From: Quadrisphaera sp. DSM 44207
Lineage (GTDB): Bacteria > Actinomycetota > Actinomycetes > Actinomycetales > Quadrisphaeraceae
Assembly: GCF_900101335.1 (NCBI RefSeq)
Contig: NZ_FNKA01000002.1
Span: forward strand, 858,521-922,520
Length of the DNA: 64,000 nucleotides
Reading direction: 5' to 3'
The translations under genes and the position numbers were made by a program. Under the pieces are notes generated by a model. It was given only the letters and a program-made list of their open reading frames with translations. It was not told where the DNA came from and did no database searches. Shown here piece by piece: positions 23,972 to 33,766 of this stretch. Within the stretch, counting starts at the first letter, position 1, and every line of letters starts with the position of its first letter.

Positions 23972-26900
23972 ACCAGGCAGCTCGGCCCCAGCAGCGCCTT
24001 GAGGTCGCCGAACAGCGACGGCGACGGCGTCACCCGCAGCGCGTCGTCCAGGCGCATCGTCAGCGACTTCTGCGGCTGCACCAGGCGCAGGTGCACCTCG
24101 GTCAGCCCCTTGTGGTCGCGCAGCACCTCCGCGAGCCGGTCGGCGATGGCGGTGTTGACGCGCGACTCAGGCAGCACGATGACGACCGGCCCGTCGGTGC
24201 TGACGGAGGTGTCCGGCAGGGTCAGCTCCTGCGCGTGCAGGCTGGGCACGTCGTCGCGGCGGCTGAGCCGGCCCCGCACCGAGACGACCACGTCGGGCGC
24301 GAGCTGGTGGGCGAAGGCCTCGTAGGTCTGCGGGAAGAAGAGCACCTCCACGGCGCCCTCGAGGTCCTCCACCGTGGCGATCGCCCACTGCTTGCCCTGC
24401 TTGGTCATCTTGCGCTGCAGGCCGGTGACCAGCCCGGCGACGGTGACGAAGCTGCCGTCCGGGCGCGCGTCGTCCGCGACCAGGGAGGCGATGGAGCAGT
24501 CGGCCGCGTCCGAGAGCACGTGCTCGAGCCCGAAGAGCGGGTGGTCGCTGACGTACAGGCCGAGCATCTCCCGCTCGCGCGCGAGCAGCTCGTGCTTCTC
24601 CCACTCCGGCAGGTCCAGCAGCCGCACGTCCAGGCCGCCGCCGCTGGGCGCGCCGTCGTCCCCGCCGCCGATGCCGGCGAAGAGGTCGTACTGGCCGATC
24701 GCCTCGTTGCGCTTGAGGTCGATGACGGAGTCCACCGCGCGCTCGTGCGCCTCCAGCAGCTGGCGGCGGGTGTGGCCCAGGGAGTCGAAGGCCCCGGCCT
24801 TGACGAGGGACTCCACCGTGCGCTTGTTGCACACCACCGCCGGGACCTTCTCGAGGAAGTCCTGGAAGGAGGTGAAGGCGCCCTTGGACTCGCGGGCGGC
24901 CACGATCGCGTCGACGACGTTCTCCCCCACGTTGCGCACCGCCGCCAGGCCGAAGCGGATGTCGGGGCCGACGGCGGCGTAGGTGGCGATCGAGGAGTTC
25001 ACGTCGGGGGGCAGCACCGTGATGCGCATGCGCCGGCACTCGTTCAGGTACAGCGCCGACTTGTCCTTGTCGTCGCGCACGCTCGTGAGCACCGCGGCCA
25101 TGTACTCGGCCGGGTAGTGCGCCTTCAGGTACGCCGTCCAGTAGGAGACGACGCCGTAGGCGGCCGAGTGGGCCTTGTTGAACGCGTAGTCGGAGAAGGG
25201 CAGCAGGATGTTCCACAGCGTCGTCACGGCGGCGTCGGAGTACCCGCGCTCGCGCATGCCGCCGGAGAAGACCTCGAACTGCTTGTCCAGCTCGGACTTC
25301 TTCTTCTTGCCCATCGCCCGGCGCAGCAGGTCCGCCTGGCCCAGGGTGTAGCCGGCGACCTTCTGGGCGATGGCCATGACCTGCTCCTGGTACACGATCA
25401 GGCCGTGCGTGGTGCCCAGGACGTCGGCCAGCGGCTCCTCGAGCTCCGGGTGGATCGGGGTGACCGGCTGCTGGCCGTTCTTGCGCAGCGCGTAGTTGGT
25501 GTGCGAGCCGGCGCCCATCGGGCCCGGCCGGTACAGGGCGCCGACGGCGGAGATGTCCTCGAAGTCGTCCGGTCGCATCAGGCGCAGCAGGGAGCGCATG
25601 GGCCCGCCGTCGAACTGGAAGACCCCGAGGGTCTCCCCGCGGGCCAGCAGCTCGTACGTCGCCCGGTCGTCGAGCTCGAGCTCCTCGAGGACGATGCTCT
25701 CGCCGCGGTTGCGCTCGACGTTGCGCAGCGCGTCGTCCATGATCGTCAGGTTCCTCAGGCCGAGGAAGTCCATCTTGATCAGGCCGAGCGCCTCGCAGCT
25801 GGGGTAGTCGAACTGCGTGATGACCTGGCCGTCCTGCTCCCGGCGCATGATGGGGATCAGGTCGATGAGGGGCTCGCTCGACATGATCACGCCGGCGGCG
25901 TGCACGCCCCACTGGCGCTTGAGGCCCTCGAGCTGGCGGGCGGTCTCGACGACCTTCGCGACCTCGGCGTCGGCGTCGTGCAGGGCGCGGAACTCCCCGC
26001 CCTCGGTGTAGCGCGGGTGCTCGGGGTCGAAGATCTTCGACAGCGGCACGTCCTTGCCCATGACCGTCGGCGGCATCGCCTTGGTGATGCGGTCGCCCAT
26101 GGCGAAGGGGTGGCCGAGCACGCGGGAGGCGTCCTTGACGGCCTGCTTGGCCTTGATGGTGCCGTAGGTGACGATCTGGGCGACGCGGTCCTCGCCGTAC
26201 TTCTCGGTGACGTACCTGATCACCTCGCCGCGGCGGCGCTCGTCGAAGTCGACGTCGAAGTCGGGCATCGAGACGCGGTCGGGGTTGAGGAAGCGCTCGA
26301 AGATCAGGCCGTGGCGCTGCGGGTCGAGGTCGGTGATCTCCAGGGCGTACGCGGCGATCGAGCCCGCGCCGGAGCCGCGGCCGGGGCCGACGCGGATGCC
26401 GTTGCGCTTGGCCCAGCGGATGAAGTCGGCGACGACGAGGAAGTAGCCGGCGAAGCCCATCTGCGTGATGACGCCGGTCTCGTACTCGGCGACGCGCCGG
26501 GACTCCTCCGGCACGGCGCCCTTGAAGCGCATCTGCAGGCCGCGCTCGACCTCCTTGACGAACCAGGAGGTCTCGCTCTCCCCCTCCGGCACGGGGAAGC
26601 GGGGCATGTAGGTGCCCATGCCCTCGGTGAACCCCACCTCGCACCGCTCGGCGATGGCCAGGGTGCTGTCGCAGGCCTCCGGCAGCTCGCGCCACAGCTG
26701 CCGCATCTCGGCGGGGGACTTGAGGTAGAACTCGTCGGCGTCGAACTTGAAGCGGTTCGGGTCGGCCAGGGTGGAGCCGGACTGCACGCACAGCAGCGCC
26801 GCGTGGCCGGTGGAGTGCTCGGGGCGGGTGTAGTGCAGGTCGTTCGTCGCCACGAGCGGCAGGCCGAGGTCGCGCGCCAGGCGCAGCAGGTCGGTCTGGA

Positions 26901-27513
26901 CGCGGCGCTCGATGTCGAGGCCGTGGTCCATCAGCTCGCAGTAGAAGTTGCCGGCGCCGAAGATGTCGCGGAACTCCGCCGCGGCCGCCCGCGCCTGCTC
27001 GTACTGGCCCAGGCGCAGGCGCGTCTGCACCTCCCCCGAGGGGCAGCCGGTCGTGGCGATGAGGCCGGAGGCGTACCGGGAGAGGATCTCGCGGTCCATG
27101 CGCGGCTTGTAGAAGTGCCCCTCCAGGCTCGCGAGCGAGGCGAGGCGGAAGAGGTTGTGCATGCCGGCCGTCGTCTCGGCCAGCATCGTCATGTGCGTGT
27201 AGGCGCCGCCGCCGGAGACGTCGTCGCGCCCGGCGCCCGGGTCGCCCCAGCGCACGCGCGAGCGGTCCCCGCGCGCCGTGCCCGGCGTCAGGTAGGCCTC
27301 GAGGCCCACGATGGGCTTGACCCCGTGCTTCTGCGCCGTGCGCCAGAAGTCGTAGGCGCCGAAGACGAACCCGTGGTCGGTGGTCGCGACGGCCGGCATG
27401 CCCATGCGCGCCGCCTCGGCGAACAGCTCGTCCACCCGCGCCGCGCCGTCCAGCATCGAGTACTCGGTGTGCACGTGCAGGTGGACGAAGGAGTCGGCGG
27501 CGCCGGAGGGCAT
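23968..27513 (-). CDS. dnaE: DNA polymerase III alpha subunit DnaE1
   Basis: A 1181-residue replicative polymerase. PHP domain: FVHLHVHTEYSMLDGAARV and TTDHGFVFG. Palm: PGRGSGAGSIAAYALEITDLD, and PDFDVDFDERRRGEVI with the catalytic aspartates around residue 415. Fingers and HhH follow (LRRAMGKKKKSELDKQ, FNKAHSAAYGVVSYWTAYLKAHYPAEYMAAVLT), then an OB fold (VTVAGLVTGLQRKMTKQGKQWA). It contrasts with the error-prone DnaE2 at 55723. ATG 27513 lies about 45 bases after a TAGACT box. The 3' end is coupled to a membrane-protein gene. Confidence 0.98.
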   Translation of the reverse strand: MPSGAADSFVHLHVHTEYSMLDGAARVDELFAEAARMGMPAVATTDHGFVFGAYDFWRTAQKHGVKPIVGLEAYLTPGTARGDRSRVRWGDPGAGRDDVSGGGAYTHMTMLAETTAGMHNLFRLASLASLEGHFYKPRMDREILSRYASGLIATTGCPSGEVQTRLRLGQYEQARAAAAEFRDIFGAGNFYCELMDHGLDIERRVQTDLLRLARDLGLPLVATNDLHYTRPEHSTGHAALLCVQSGSTLADPNRFKFDADEFYLKSPAEMRQLWRELPEACDSTLAIAERCEVGFTEGMGTYMPRFPVPEGESETSWFVKEVERGLQMRFKGAVPEESRRVAEYETGVITQMGFAGYFLVVADFIRWAKRNGIRVGPGRGSGAGSIAAYALEITDLDPQRHGLIFERFLNPDRVSMPDFDVDFDERRRGEVIRYVTEKYGEDRVAQIVTYGTIKAKQAVKDASRVLGHPFAMGDRITKAMPPTVMGKDVPLSKIFDPEHPRYTEGGEFRALHDADAEVAKVVETARQLEGLKRQWGVHAAGVIMSSEPLIDLIPIMRREQDGQVITQFDYPSCEALGLIKMDFLGLRNLTIMDDALRNVERNRGESIVLEELELDDRATYELLARGETLGVFQFDGGPMRSLLRLMRPDDFEDISAVGALYRPGPMGAGSHTNYALRKNGQQPVTPIHPELEEPLADVLGTTHGLIVYQEQVMAIAQKVAGYTLGQADLLRRAMGKKKKSELDKQFEVFSGGMRERGYSDAAVTTLWNILLPFSDYAFNKAHSAAYGVVSYWTAYLKAHYPAEYMAAVLTSVRDDKDKSALYLNECRRMRITVLPPDVNSSIATYAAVGPDIRFGLAAVRNVGENVVDAIVAARESKGAFTSFQDFLEKVPAVVCNKRTVESLVKAGAFDSLGHTRRQLLEAHERAVDSVIDLKRNEAIGQYDLFAGIGGGDDGAPSGGGLDVRLLDLPEWEKHELLAREREMLGLYVSDHPLFGLEHVLSDAADCSIASLVADDARPDGSFVTVAGLVTGLQRKMTKQGKQWAIATVEDLEGAVEVLFFPQTYEAFAHQLAPDVVVSVRGRLSRRDDVPSLHAQELTLPDTSVSTDGPVVIVLPESRVNTAIADRLAEVLRDHKGLTEVHLRLVQPQKSLTMRLDDALRVTPSPSLFGDLKALLGPSCLV

Positions 27514-27563
27514 GCGAGGGATCCTTCCCGCCGTCGGTACGGACGCTCCCGGCGGCGCCGCCG

Positions 27564-27569
27564 AGTCTA
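27564..27569 (-). promoter_or_regulatory. Candidate -10 of dnaE
   Basis: Minus-strand TAGACT (TANNNT) lies 50 bases before the dnaE start, in the 126-base gap after the RluA-family gene. No convincing -35 was seen. Confidence 0.35.
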
Positions 27570-27639
27570 GGTCGCGCCACCGACGGCGCGCCGGACGCCG
27601 CGCGACCTCCTGGGCCGGCCGGGCCGCTGCGGCAGGCCC

Positions 27640-28578
27640 TCAGGAGCCGGCCGACAGCCTCTCCAGCGCGGTCGCCAGGTCCTGCGGGTGGTCGCTGCGG
27701 AAGGCGACCCGCTCCCCCGTGCCGGGGTGGACGAAGGCGAGGCCGACCGCGTGCAGCCACTGGCGGGTCAGCCCCAGCCGGGCCGCGAGCACCGGGTCGG
27801 CCCCGTACACCAGGTCCCCGACGCAGGGGTGGCGCAGCGCGGAGAAGTGCACGCGGATCTGGTGGGTGCGGCCGGTCTCCAGGTGCACCTGCAGCAGGCT
27901 CGCGGCCGGGAACGCCTCGAGCGTCTCGTAGTGCGTCACGCTCTCCTTGCCGCCCGCGGCGGTCGAGACCACCGCCCACTTCCAGTCGGCGCCCGGGTGG
28001 CGCCCGATGGGCGCGTCCACGGTGCCGGACGACGGGTCCGGGTGCCCCTGCACCACCGCGTGGTAGGTCTTGTCGACGGTGCGCTCCCGGAACGCCTGCT
28101 TGAGCAGGGAGTACGCGCGCTCGGTCTTGGCGACCACCATCAGCCCGGAGGTGCCGACGTCCAGGCGGTGCACCACGCCCTGGCGCTCGGCGGCCCCGGA
28201 CGTGGCGATGCGGTACCCCGCGGCGGCCAGGCCCCCCACCACGGTCGGGCCCGCCCACCCCGGGCTGGGGTGGGCGGCCACGCCGACGGGCTTGTCGACG
28301 ACGACGAGGTCGTCGTCGTCGTGGACGACGCGCAGGCCGGGCACGGGCTGCGCGACCACCGCCGGCGCGGCCGGCGGGTCGGGCAGCTGCACCTCCAGCC
28401 ACGCGCCGGCGCGCAGGCGGTCGGACTTGCCGGCGGGCGCGCCGTCCAGGAGCACCCCGCCGGCGGCGGCGACCTCCGCCGCGCGCGAGCGGGACAGGCC
28501 GAGCATGCGCGAGAGCCCGGCGTCCACGCGCTCGCCGTCGAGCCCGTCGGGAACGGGCAGGGAGCGGCGCTCAGGCAC
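27640..28578 (-). CDS. RluA/RluD-family pseudouridine synthase
   Basis: A 312-residue protein with an N-terminal S4 domain ([22 protein letters not shown]) and a synthase domain whose catalytic Asp is in [39 protein letters not shown] completes the active site. It modifies uridines in 23S rRNA by analogy. The GTG start overlaps the end of lspA by eight bases, a lspA-rluD pairing common in actinobacteria. Confidence 0.93.
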   Translation of the reverse strand: MPERRSLPVPDGLDGERVDAGLSRMLGLSRSRAAEVAAAGGVLLDGAPAGKSDRLRAGAWLEVQLPDPPAAPAVVAQPVPGLRVVHDDDDLVVVDKPVGVAAHPSPGWAGPTVVGGLAAAGYRIATSGAAERQGVVHRLDVGTSGLMVVAKTERAYSLLKQAFRERTVDKTYHAVVQGHPDPSSGTVDAPIGRHPGADWKWAVVSTAAGGKESVTHYETLEAFPAASLLQVHLETGRTHQIRVHFSALRHPCVGDLVYGADPVLAARLGLTRQWLHAVGLAFVHPGTGERVAFRSDHPQDLATALERLSAGS

Positions 28579-29170
28579 GGGGCCTCCTCGCGGCGTCCCC
28601 CGCGCCCTCCGCGCCGCCCGCGTCCTGGGCGGGCGCCCGGGCCTCGCGGCGGCCGTCGACGTCGGTGCCGCGCAGGGCCAGGACGACGACGAGGACGGCG
28701 GCCGTGCAGATGGCGGAGTCGGCGACGTTGAAGACGGGCCAGTTCGGCAGCTCGAGGAAGTCGACGACGTGGCCGCGCGCGAACCCGGGCGCGCGCAGCA
28801 GCCGGTCGGTGAGGTTGCCGGCGGCCCCGGCCAGCACGAGCCCGAGGGCGACGGCCCAGCCCCGGCTGCCGAGGCGGCGCGCCACGCGCAGGACCGCGAC
28901 GACGACCACGACCGCGATCACGGTGAAGACCCAGGTCGCGCCGGTGGCGAAGGAGAACGCCGCGCCGGGGTTGCGCACGAGGCGCAGCTGCAGGACGGGC
29001 TCCAGGACGGGCACGACCCGGCCCGGCTCGAGCAGGGCGACGGCGAGGACCTTGGTGACCTGGTCGATCAGGTACACCGCGACGGCGGTGGCCGCGAGGA
29101 GCGCGAGGAGCCGGCGGCGGCCCTGGAGGGCCGCTGCCGGCTGCGACGCGTCCGGCGCGGGAGCGCTCAG
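28571..29170 (-). CDS. lspA: Lipoprotein signal peptidase II, apparently starting at CTG
   Basis: A 199-residue aspartyl membrane peptidase. The catalytic pair is in [11 protein letters not shown] and [11 protein letters not shown]. Helices include [39 protein letters not shown] and [15 protein letters not shown]. The first canonical in-frame start (GTG 29077) would remove most of helix 1 just before the conserved D-Q-x-T-K. Reading further upstream, the only start-like codon is CTG 29170, which overlaps the divIVA stop (CTGA) and has GGTGGAG upstream. I therefore annotate CTG. It cleaves lipoprotein signal peptides after lipidation. Confidence 0.85.
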   Translation of the reverse strand: MSAPAPDASQPAAALQGRRRLLALLAATAVAVYLIDQVTKVLAVALLEPGRVVPVLEPVLQLRLVRNPGAAFSFATGATWVFTVIAVVVVVAVLRVARRLGSRGWAVALGLVLAGAAGNLTDRLLRAPGFARGHVVDFLELPNWPVFNVADSAICTAAVLVVVLALRGTDVDGRREARAPAQDAGGAEGAGDAARRPRA

Positions 29171-29829
29171 CCCGCTCCACCGCCGAACGGGTAGGCGGCC
29201 TCCTGCGCGGCCGGCTGCGCCGGGCGGCCCGGCAGCGCCGCGCCCCGGCTCTCCAGGTCGCGCAGCTGGGACTCCAGGTAGGACTTCATGCGGTTGCGGT
29301 AGTCGCGCTCGAAGGCCCGCAGCTCGTCGATCTTGCGCTCCAGCAGCGAGCGCTCCTGCTCCAGGCTGCCGAGGGTCTGGCGCTGCTTCTCCTCCGCCTC
29401 GCGCACCAGGCGCGTCGCGTGGTCCTTCGCCTCGCCGACGATCTTGTCGCGCTGCTCCTCGCCGCTGCGCACGAAGTCGTCATGCAGCTTCTGCGCCAGG
29501 GCGAGCATGCCGGTGGCGGCCTCGGGCCCGCTGGCGGGCGCCGCCGCGGACGCGGGCACGGCGGCCACGACGGGCGGGGCCTGGCGCTCGACCACGGGCG
29601 GCCGCTCCTGGGCGGGCACGGCGGCCGCGGCGCCGGCGCGGCCGAGCTCGGTGACGCGGCGCTCGCACGCGACGAGCTTCTGCTGCAGCTGCTCGTTCTC
29701 GGTCGTCAGGCGACGCAGCTCCCCGACCACCTCGTCGAGGAAGTCGTCGACCTCGTCCTGGTCGTAGCCCTCGCGGAACTTGGTGGGCTGGAAGCGCTTG
29801 TTGACCACGTCTTCAGGCGTCAACGCCAT
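29167..29829 (-). CDS. wag31: Polar growth coiled-coil protein DivIVA/Wag31
   Basis: A 220-residue protein. The conserved N-terminus is MALTPEDVVNKRF, followed by KFREGYDQDEVDDFLDEV, the DivIVA membrane-curvature domain. A Pro/Ala linker (70-110) leads into a long coiled coil (HATRLVREAEEKQRQTLGSL, LEQERSLLERKIDELRAFE). It organises polar or septal peptidoglycan synthesis in actinobacteria. I chose ATG 29829, three codons inside the open frame, because GAGGTG lies upstream and the family begins MALTP. The stop overlaps the lspA start. Confidence 0.96.
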   Translation of the reverse strand: MALTPEDVVNKRFQPTKFREGYDQDEVDDFLDEVVGELRRLTTENEQLQQKLVACERRVTELGRAGAAAAVPAQERPPVVERQAPPVVAAVPASAAAPASGPEAATGMLALAQKLHDDFVRSGEEQRDKIVGEAKDHATRLVREAEEKQRQTLGSLEQERSLLERKIDELRAFERDYRNRMKSYLESQLRDLESRGAALPGRPAQPAAQEAAYPFGGGAG

Positions 29830-29891
29830 CTGCGTCACCTCATGGAGTCCTGGCGGTGATCCGCGCCGGGTTCGCGATCACGTCAGGAGCC

Positions 29892-29897
29892 ACCGTA
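29892..29897 (-). promoter_or_regulatory. Candidate -10 of wag31
   Basis: Minus-strand TACGGT (TANNNT) 62 bases before ATG 29829 suggests that wag31 has its own promoter. The upstream part of the 162-base gap to yggT is rich in GCCCGGGC/GCCCGGGC inverted repeats (about 29954-29990) that may end yggT transcripts. Confidence 0.35.
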
Positions 29898-29991
29898 GCG
29901 GACGGGAGCCGCCGAGGGGCGGACATGGGGAAGGGCGCGCCGGGCCCGGACGGTGCCCGGGCGGTGCCCGCACGGGCGCCCGGGCGGGCGC

Positions 29992-30294
29992 TCAGGCGGC
30001 CGCGCTCCGGGCCGCGCTGCCCAGCACGCTCATGAGGAGGGAGCAGCCCAGGGCGAGGACGAGGAAGGCGAGGTCGAGCTGGACGCTGCCGATGCGGATC
30101 GGCCGGATCACCCGGCGCAGCGCCCTCAGCGGCGGGTCGGTGACGGTGTAGACGACCTCCGCGATCACGAGCGCCACGCCGCGCGGGCGCCAGTCGCGGG
30201 CGAAGACCTGCACCCACTCCAGCACCAGGCGGCCGATCAGCAGGACGAAGAAGGCCAGGACGACGAAGTACAGCAGGGAGAGGACGGCGCTCAC
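29992..30294 (-). CDS. yggT: YggT family membrane protein
   Basis: A 100-residue protein with two hydrophobic regions (VLSLLYFVVLAFFVLLIGRLV and LDLAFLVLALGCSLLMSVL) around the family motif VTDPPLRALRRVIRPIRIG. It is regularly found between sepF and divIVA in Gram-positives and is thought to assist cell division or osmotic homeostasis. GTG start; 73 bases separate it from sepF. Confidence 0.92.
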   Translation of the reverse strand: MSAVLSLLYFVVLAFFVLLIGRLVLEWVQVFARDWRPRGVALVIAEVVYTVTDPPLRALRRVIRPIRIGSVQLDLAFLVLALGCSLLMSVLGSAARSAAA

Positions 30295-30367
30295 GGGGCG
30301 ATCCTCCCAGCCCCCGCGCCCGGGTGGGGACCGGGACCGCGGGGGCGGCGGCGCGGGAGCGGGGAGG

Positions 30368-30847
30368 TCAGGACTGGTTGAACAGCGTCGCGGAGGCGAC
30401 CGGCGCCTCGCCGGTGACCTCCACGTGGGCCGGGGAGAGCAGGAAGACCTTGTTCGTCACGCGCTCGATGGACCCGTGCAGGCCGAAGACCAGGCCGGCG
30501 GAGAAGTCGACGAGGCGCTTGGCGTCGGCGTCCGACATGTCGGTCAGGTTCATGATCACGGGCACGCCGCCGCGGAAGCTCTCGCCGATGCTCTTGGCCT
30601 CGTTGTACGTGCGGGGGTGGATCGTGGTGATCCGCCGCAGGTCCGTCGTGGCCGGGCCGCTGACCAGGCGCGCCACCGGCCGGTCGCGGGTGATCGGGGT
30701 GACCTCGGCGTGGCGCTGCTCGACGACCTCGACCTGCTCGTCCACCTCGACCCACTCCCCGTCCGGGACGTCGTGCAGCTCCTGGTAGCGAGGGTCGTCC
30801 TCGGCCAGCCCCAGGTACACCATCGTCTTGCGCAGCGCCCCAGCCAT
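30368..30847 (-). CDS. sepF: Cell division protein SepF
   Basis: A 159-residue protein starting [14 protein letters not shown], the membrane-binding amphipathic helix, after a GGAGG site. The C-terminal core [42 protein letters not shown] and [18 protein letters not shown] is standard SepF. It tethers FtsZ to the membrane in actinobacteria, which lack FtsA. FtsZ here ends in the acidic/hydrophobic tail that SepF binds. A TAGCGT box overlaps the yggS stop. Confidence 0.96.
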   Translation of the reverse strand: MAGALRKTMVYLGLAEDDPRYQELHDVPDGEWVEVDEQVEVVEQRHAEVTPITRDRPVARLVSGPATTDLRRITTIHPRTYNEAKSIGESFRGGVPVIMNLTDMSDADAKRLVDFSAGLVFGLHGSIERVTNKVFLLSPAHVEVTGEAPVASATLFNQS

Positions 30848-30905
30848 GTTCGCTCCTCCGTGCCCGTCGGATGTCACACCAATCACACCAGCATCCGTAG
30901 CCCCA

Positions 30906-30911
30906 ACGCTA
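30906..30911 (-). promoter_or_regulatory. Candidate -10 TAGCGT of sepF
   Basis: Minus-strand TAGCGT includes the yggS stop TAG and is 58 bases before the sepF ATG. The same hexamer occurs upstream of ftsZ, moxR and dnaE2. The leader contains a direct repeat, GGTGTGATT GGTGTGACA. Confidence 0.4.
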
Positions 30912-31604
30912 CTGCACGGCCGGGCGGCTGCCCAGGACGGCGCGCCCGACCCTGACGTGTGTCGCGCCGACCGCCACCGCGGCCTCCAGGTCCTCGCTCA
31001 TGCCCGCGCTCAGCCCCCCCGCGCCGGGGTGGTCCGCGCGCACGCGCTCGCCCAGGCGGGCCAGCCGCTCGAAGGCGCGCGCCGGGTCCTCCCCTGTCGG
31101 CGCGACCGCCATGAGGCCCTCCAGGCGCAGCCCCGGCGCGGCGGCGACCTCGTCGACCAGGGCGGGCAGGTCCTGCGCCGCGACGCCGCCGCGGGCCGGG
31201 TCGCCGTCCAGGCTGACCTGCACGAAGCAGCCGAGCTCGCGCCCGGTCCGCGCGGCCGCGCGCGAGAGGGCGCCGGCCAGCCGGGAGCGGTCGACCGAGT
31301 GCACGACGTCGGCCCACGCGGCGACGGCGGCCGCCTTGTTCGTCTGCACCCGGCCCACCTGGTGCCAGCGCAGGGGCAGGTCCGCGCACGCGGCGGCCTT
31401 GGCGGACGCCTCCGGCTCGCGGCTCTCCCCCGCGTCCGCGACCCCGAGCCCGGCGAGCAGGCGCACGTCCGAGGCGGGGAAGGTCTTCGTGACGACGACG
31501 AGGACCACCCGCCGCGGGTCGCGGCCGGCGGCGGTCGCGGCGGCCGCCAGGCGCTCGCGGACGGCGCCCAGGCCGGCGGCCAGCTCGGCGCGCCGCTCGC
31601 TCAC
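30909..31604 (-). CDS. PLP homeostasis protein YggS/PLPBP
   Basis: A 231-residue TIM-barrel-like protein. The PLP lysine is in [22 protein letters not shown]. Then [25 protein letters not shown], and [24 protein letters not shown] with the phosphate-binding segment are all standard. It buffers free PLP and has no independent reaction. GTG 31604 overlaps the pgeF stop (GTGA). Position between pgeF and sepF matches the conserved Gram-positive division cluster. Confidence 0.94.
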   Translation of the reverse strand: MSERRAELAAGLGAVRERLAAAATAAGRDPRRVVLVVVTKTFPASDVRLLAGLGVADAGESREPEASAKAAACADLPLRWHQVGRVQTNKAAAVAAWADVVHSVDRSRLAGALSRAAARTGRELGCFVQVSLDGDPARGGVAAQDLPALVDEVAAAPGLRLEGLMAVAPTGEDPARAFERLARLGERVRADHPGAGGLSAGMSEDLEAAVAVGATHVRVGRAVLGSRPAVQ

Positions 31605-32338
31605 GCGCGCGGCTCCCAGCGCACCAGCCCGGCGGTGCGGGCCGCGCCCGCACCGTCCCGGCGCGCCGAGGAGAGGTCGGGGCTCTCGGCCGTGCACCCG
31701 GGCAGCTGCTCGGCGGGCACCCCGAGCGCGGCCAGCTGCGCCAGGACCCCGGCCGCGACGTCGAGGGAGGGCTCGCCGCGCCAGGTCACCGAGGCCGCCA
31801 CCGGGGAGCGCGCGGCCACCTCGTCGCGCAGCTGCGCGGGCACGCCGTAGCAGCGGGCGCAGATCGACGGCCCGAGCAGGGCGCGCGGGGCGCGGCCGCC
31901 GAGGTCGCGCACGGCCCGCACCGCCGCGGCGACCACCCCGGCGTCCATGCCGCGCCGGCCGGCGTGGGCGACGCCGACCACGCCGGCGTCCGCGTCGGCC
32001 AGCAGCACGGGCACGCAGTCGGCGACGAGCACGCCGAGGGCGAGGCCCGGCCGGTCGGTCACGACGGCGTCGGCCTCCGGCGGCGGCCCCGGCCACGGGC
32101 CGTCGGCGACGGCCACCGCGGCTCCGTGCACCTGCCGCGCGTACAGCACGCGGGAGGCGGGCAGGTCGAGCGCTGCGGCCACGCGCGCCCGGTTGGCGGC
32201 GACGGCGGCCGGGTCGTCCCCGACGTGGTCGCCGAGGTTCAGCCGGCCCCCGCTGCTGGCGCCGCCCCAGCGCCCGGTCAGCGCCACCAGGGCGCGCCCG
32301 CAGGCGCCGTCCAGCTGACGCCGGGTGGTGAGGACCAC
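31601..32338 (-). CDS. pgeF: PgeF/YfiH laccase-domain protein (purine nucleoside phosphorylase/peptidoglycan editing factor)
   Basis: A 245-residue protein. The metal-binding motif residues are the His in VLYARQVHGAAVAV, the Cys in LVADCVPVLLADA and the His in GVAHAGRRGMDAGVV. SICARCYGVPAQL follows. Homologues act as purine nucleoside phosphorylases and in editing of UDP-MurNAc-L-Ser. It lies directly between ftsZ (10-base gap) and yggS (overlap). Confidence 0.92.
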   Translation of the reverse strand: MVLTTRRQLDGACGRALVALTGRWGGASSGGRLNLGDHVGDDPAAVAANRARVAAALDLPASRVLYARQVHGAAVAVADGPWPGPPPEADAVVTDRPGLALGVLVADCVPVLLADADAGVVGVAHAGRRGMDAGVVAAAVRAVRDLGGRAPRALLGPSICARCYGVPAQLRDEVAARSPVAASVTWRGEPSLDVAAGVLAQLAALGVPAEQLPGCTAESPDLSSARRDGAGAARTAGLVRWEPRA

Positions 32339-32348
32339 TCGCCGCGGG

Positions 32349-33677
32349 CTACTTGAGGAAGTCGGGGACGTCCAGGTCGTCCCCGTCCACGGCGCGCCCG
32401 TAGCGGGTGCGCACCGGCTCGCGCTCGGCAGGCAGCTGCACCTCCGAGGGGTACTGGCCCGGCAGGTAGCCGGGGGCGGGCGAGGGGCTCGGGGCGCCGT
32501 CGTCGAGGGCGGACGGCACGGGCTCGGCGCCCGCGGTGCGCCAGTCGACGCGCTCGGGCGCCGCGTACTGCCCGTACTCGTAGCCGCCGCGCTCGCGGGC
32601 GCCGCCGGCCGCCCCGACCGGCTGCGCCTGGCTCGCCGGGCGGGCGGCGACCGGCGGCGGGGAGGCGGGCAGCTCCACGGGCGTCGGCGCCGGGCCCGCG
32701 GCGCGCCGCTCGTCGCGACGGGCCTGGGGAGAGCCGCCGTCGAAGCCGGCGGCGATCACGGTGACCCGCACCTCGTCGCCCAGGGCGTCGTCGATGACGG
32801 CGCCGAAGATGATGTTCGCCTCGGGGTGCGCGGCCTCCTGCACCATCCGCGCGGCCTCGTTGATCTCGAACAGGCCGAGGTCGGACCCGCCCTGGATCGA
32901 CAGCAGCACCCCGTGGGCGCCGTCGATGCTGGCCTCCAGCAGCGGCGAGGAGATCGCCAGCTCCGCGGCCTGCACCGAGCGGTCCTCCCCGCGCGCGGAG
33001 CCGATGCCCATCAGGGCGCTGCCGGCGTTGCTCATCACGGACTTCACGTCGGCGAAGTCGAGGTTGATCAGGCCCGGCGTGGTGATCAGGTCGGTGATGC
33101 CCTGGACGCCGGAGAGCAGCACCTGGTCGGCGGACTTGAACGCGTCCAGGACGCTGACGTTGCGGTCGCTGATCGAGAGCAGGCGGTCGTTGGGGATGAC
33201 GATGAGGGTGTCCACCTGGTCGCGCAGCTCGGAGATGCCCGACTCGGCGCTGGTGGCGCGCCGGCGCCCCTCGAAGGTGAACGGGCGGGTGACCACGCCG
33301 ATCGTCAGGGCGCCCAGGCCGCGCGCGATGCGCGCGACGACCGGCGCCCCGCCCGTGCCGGTGCCGCCGCCCTCGCCGGCGGTGACGAAGACCATGTCCG
33401 CCCCGCGCAGGACCTCCTCGATCTCCTCGGCGTGGTCCTCGGCGGCCTTGCGCCCCACCTCCGGGTCGGCACCGGCGCCGAGACCGCGGGTCAGCTCCCG
33501 GCCGACGTCGAGCTTGACGTCCGCGTCGCTCATGAGCAGCGCCTGGGCGTCGGTGTTCACGGCGATGAACTCGACGCCCTTCAGGCCGACCTCGATCATC
33601 CGGTTGACGGCGTTGACGCCACCACCGCCGACGCCGACCACCTTGATGACCGCCAGGTAGTTCTGCGGTGCTGTCAC
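32349..33677 (-). CDS. ftsZ: Cell division GTPase FtsZ
   Basis: A 442-residue tubulin-like GTPase. The tubulin signature [15 protein letters not shown], the N-terminal nucleotide motif [16 protein letters not shown], and [15 protein letters not shown] are all present. A Pro/Ala-rich linker from about 320 leads to the C-terminal tail [11 protein letters not shown], the SepF/FtsW-binding motif of actinobacteria. It forms the Z-ring. The GTG start ([15 protein letters not shown]) fits other actinobacterial FtsZ. A 281-base regulatory gap separates it from ftsQ. Confidence 0.99.
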   Translation of the reverse strand: MTAPQNYLAVIKVVGVGGGGVNAVNRMIEVGLKGVEFIAVNTDAQALLMSDADVKLDVGRELTRGLGAGADPEVGRKAAEDHAEEIEEVLRGADMVFVTAGEGGGTGTGGAPVVARIARGLGALTIGVVTRPFTFEGRRRATSAESGISELRDQVDTLIVIPNDRLLSISDRNVSVLDAFKSADQVLLSGVQGITDLITTPGLINLDFADVKSVMSNAGSALMGIGSARGEDRSVQAAELAISSPLLEASIDGAHGVLLSIQGGSDLGLFEINEAARMVQEAAHPEANIIFGAVIDDALGDEVRVTVIAAGFDGGSPQARRDERRAAGPAPTPVELPASPPPVAARPASQAQPVGAAGGARERGGYEYGQYAAPERVDWRTAGAEPVPSALDDGAPSPSPAPGYLPGQYPSEVQLPAEREPVRTRYGRAVDGDDLDVPDFLK

Positions 33678-33766
33678 CGGTCTCCCGCTCTCGCTGCTCG
33701 TCGGGTCCCGGTCTCGGCGGGACCCCGGTCTGGTGGCGCGGACGCAGCGCGCCTCCGCCTGAGTCT

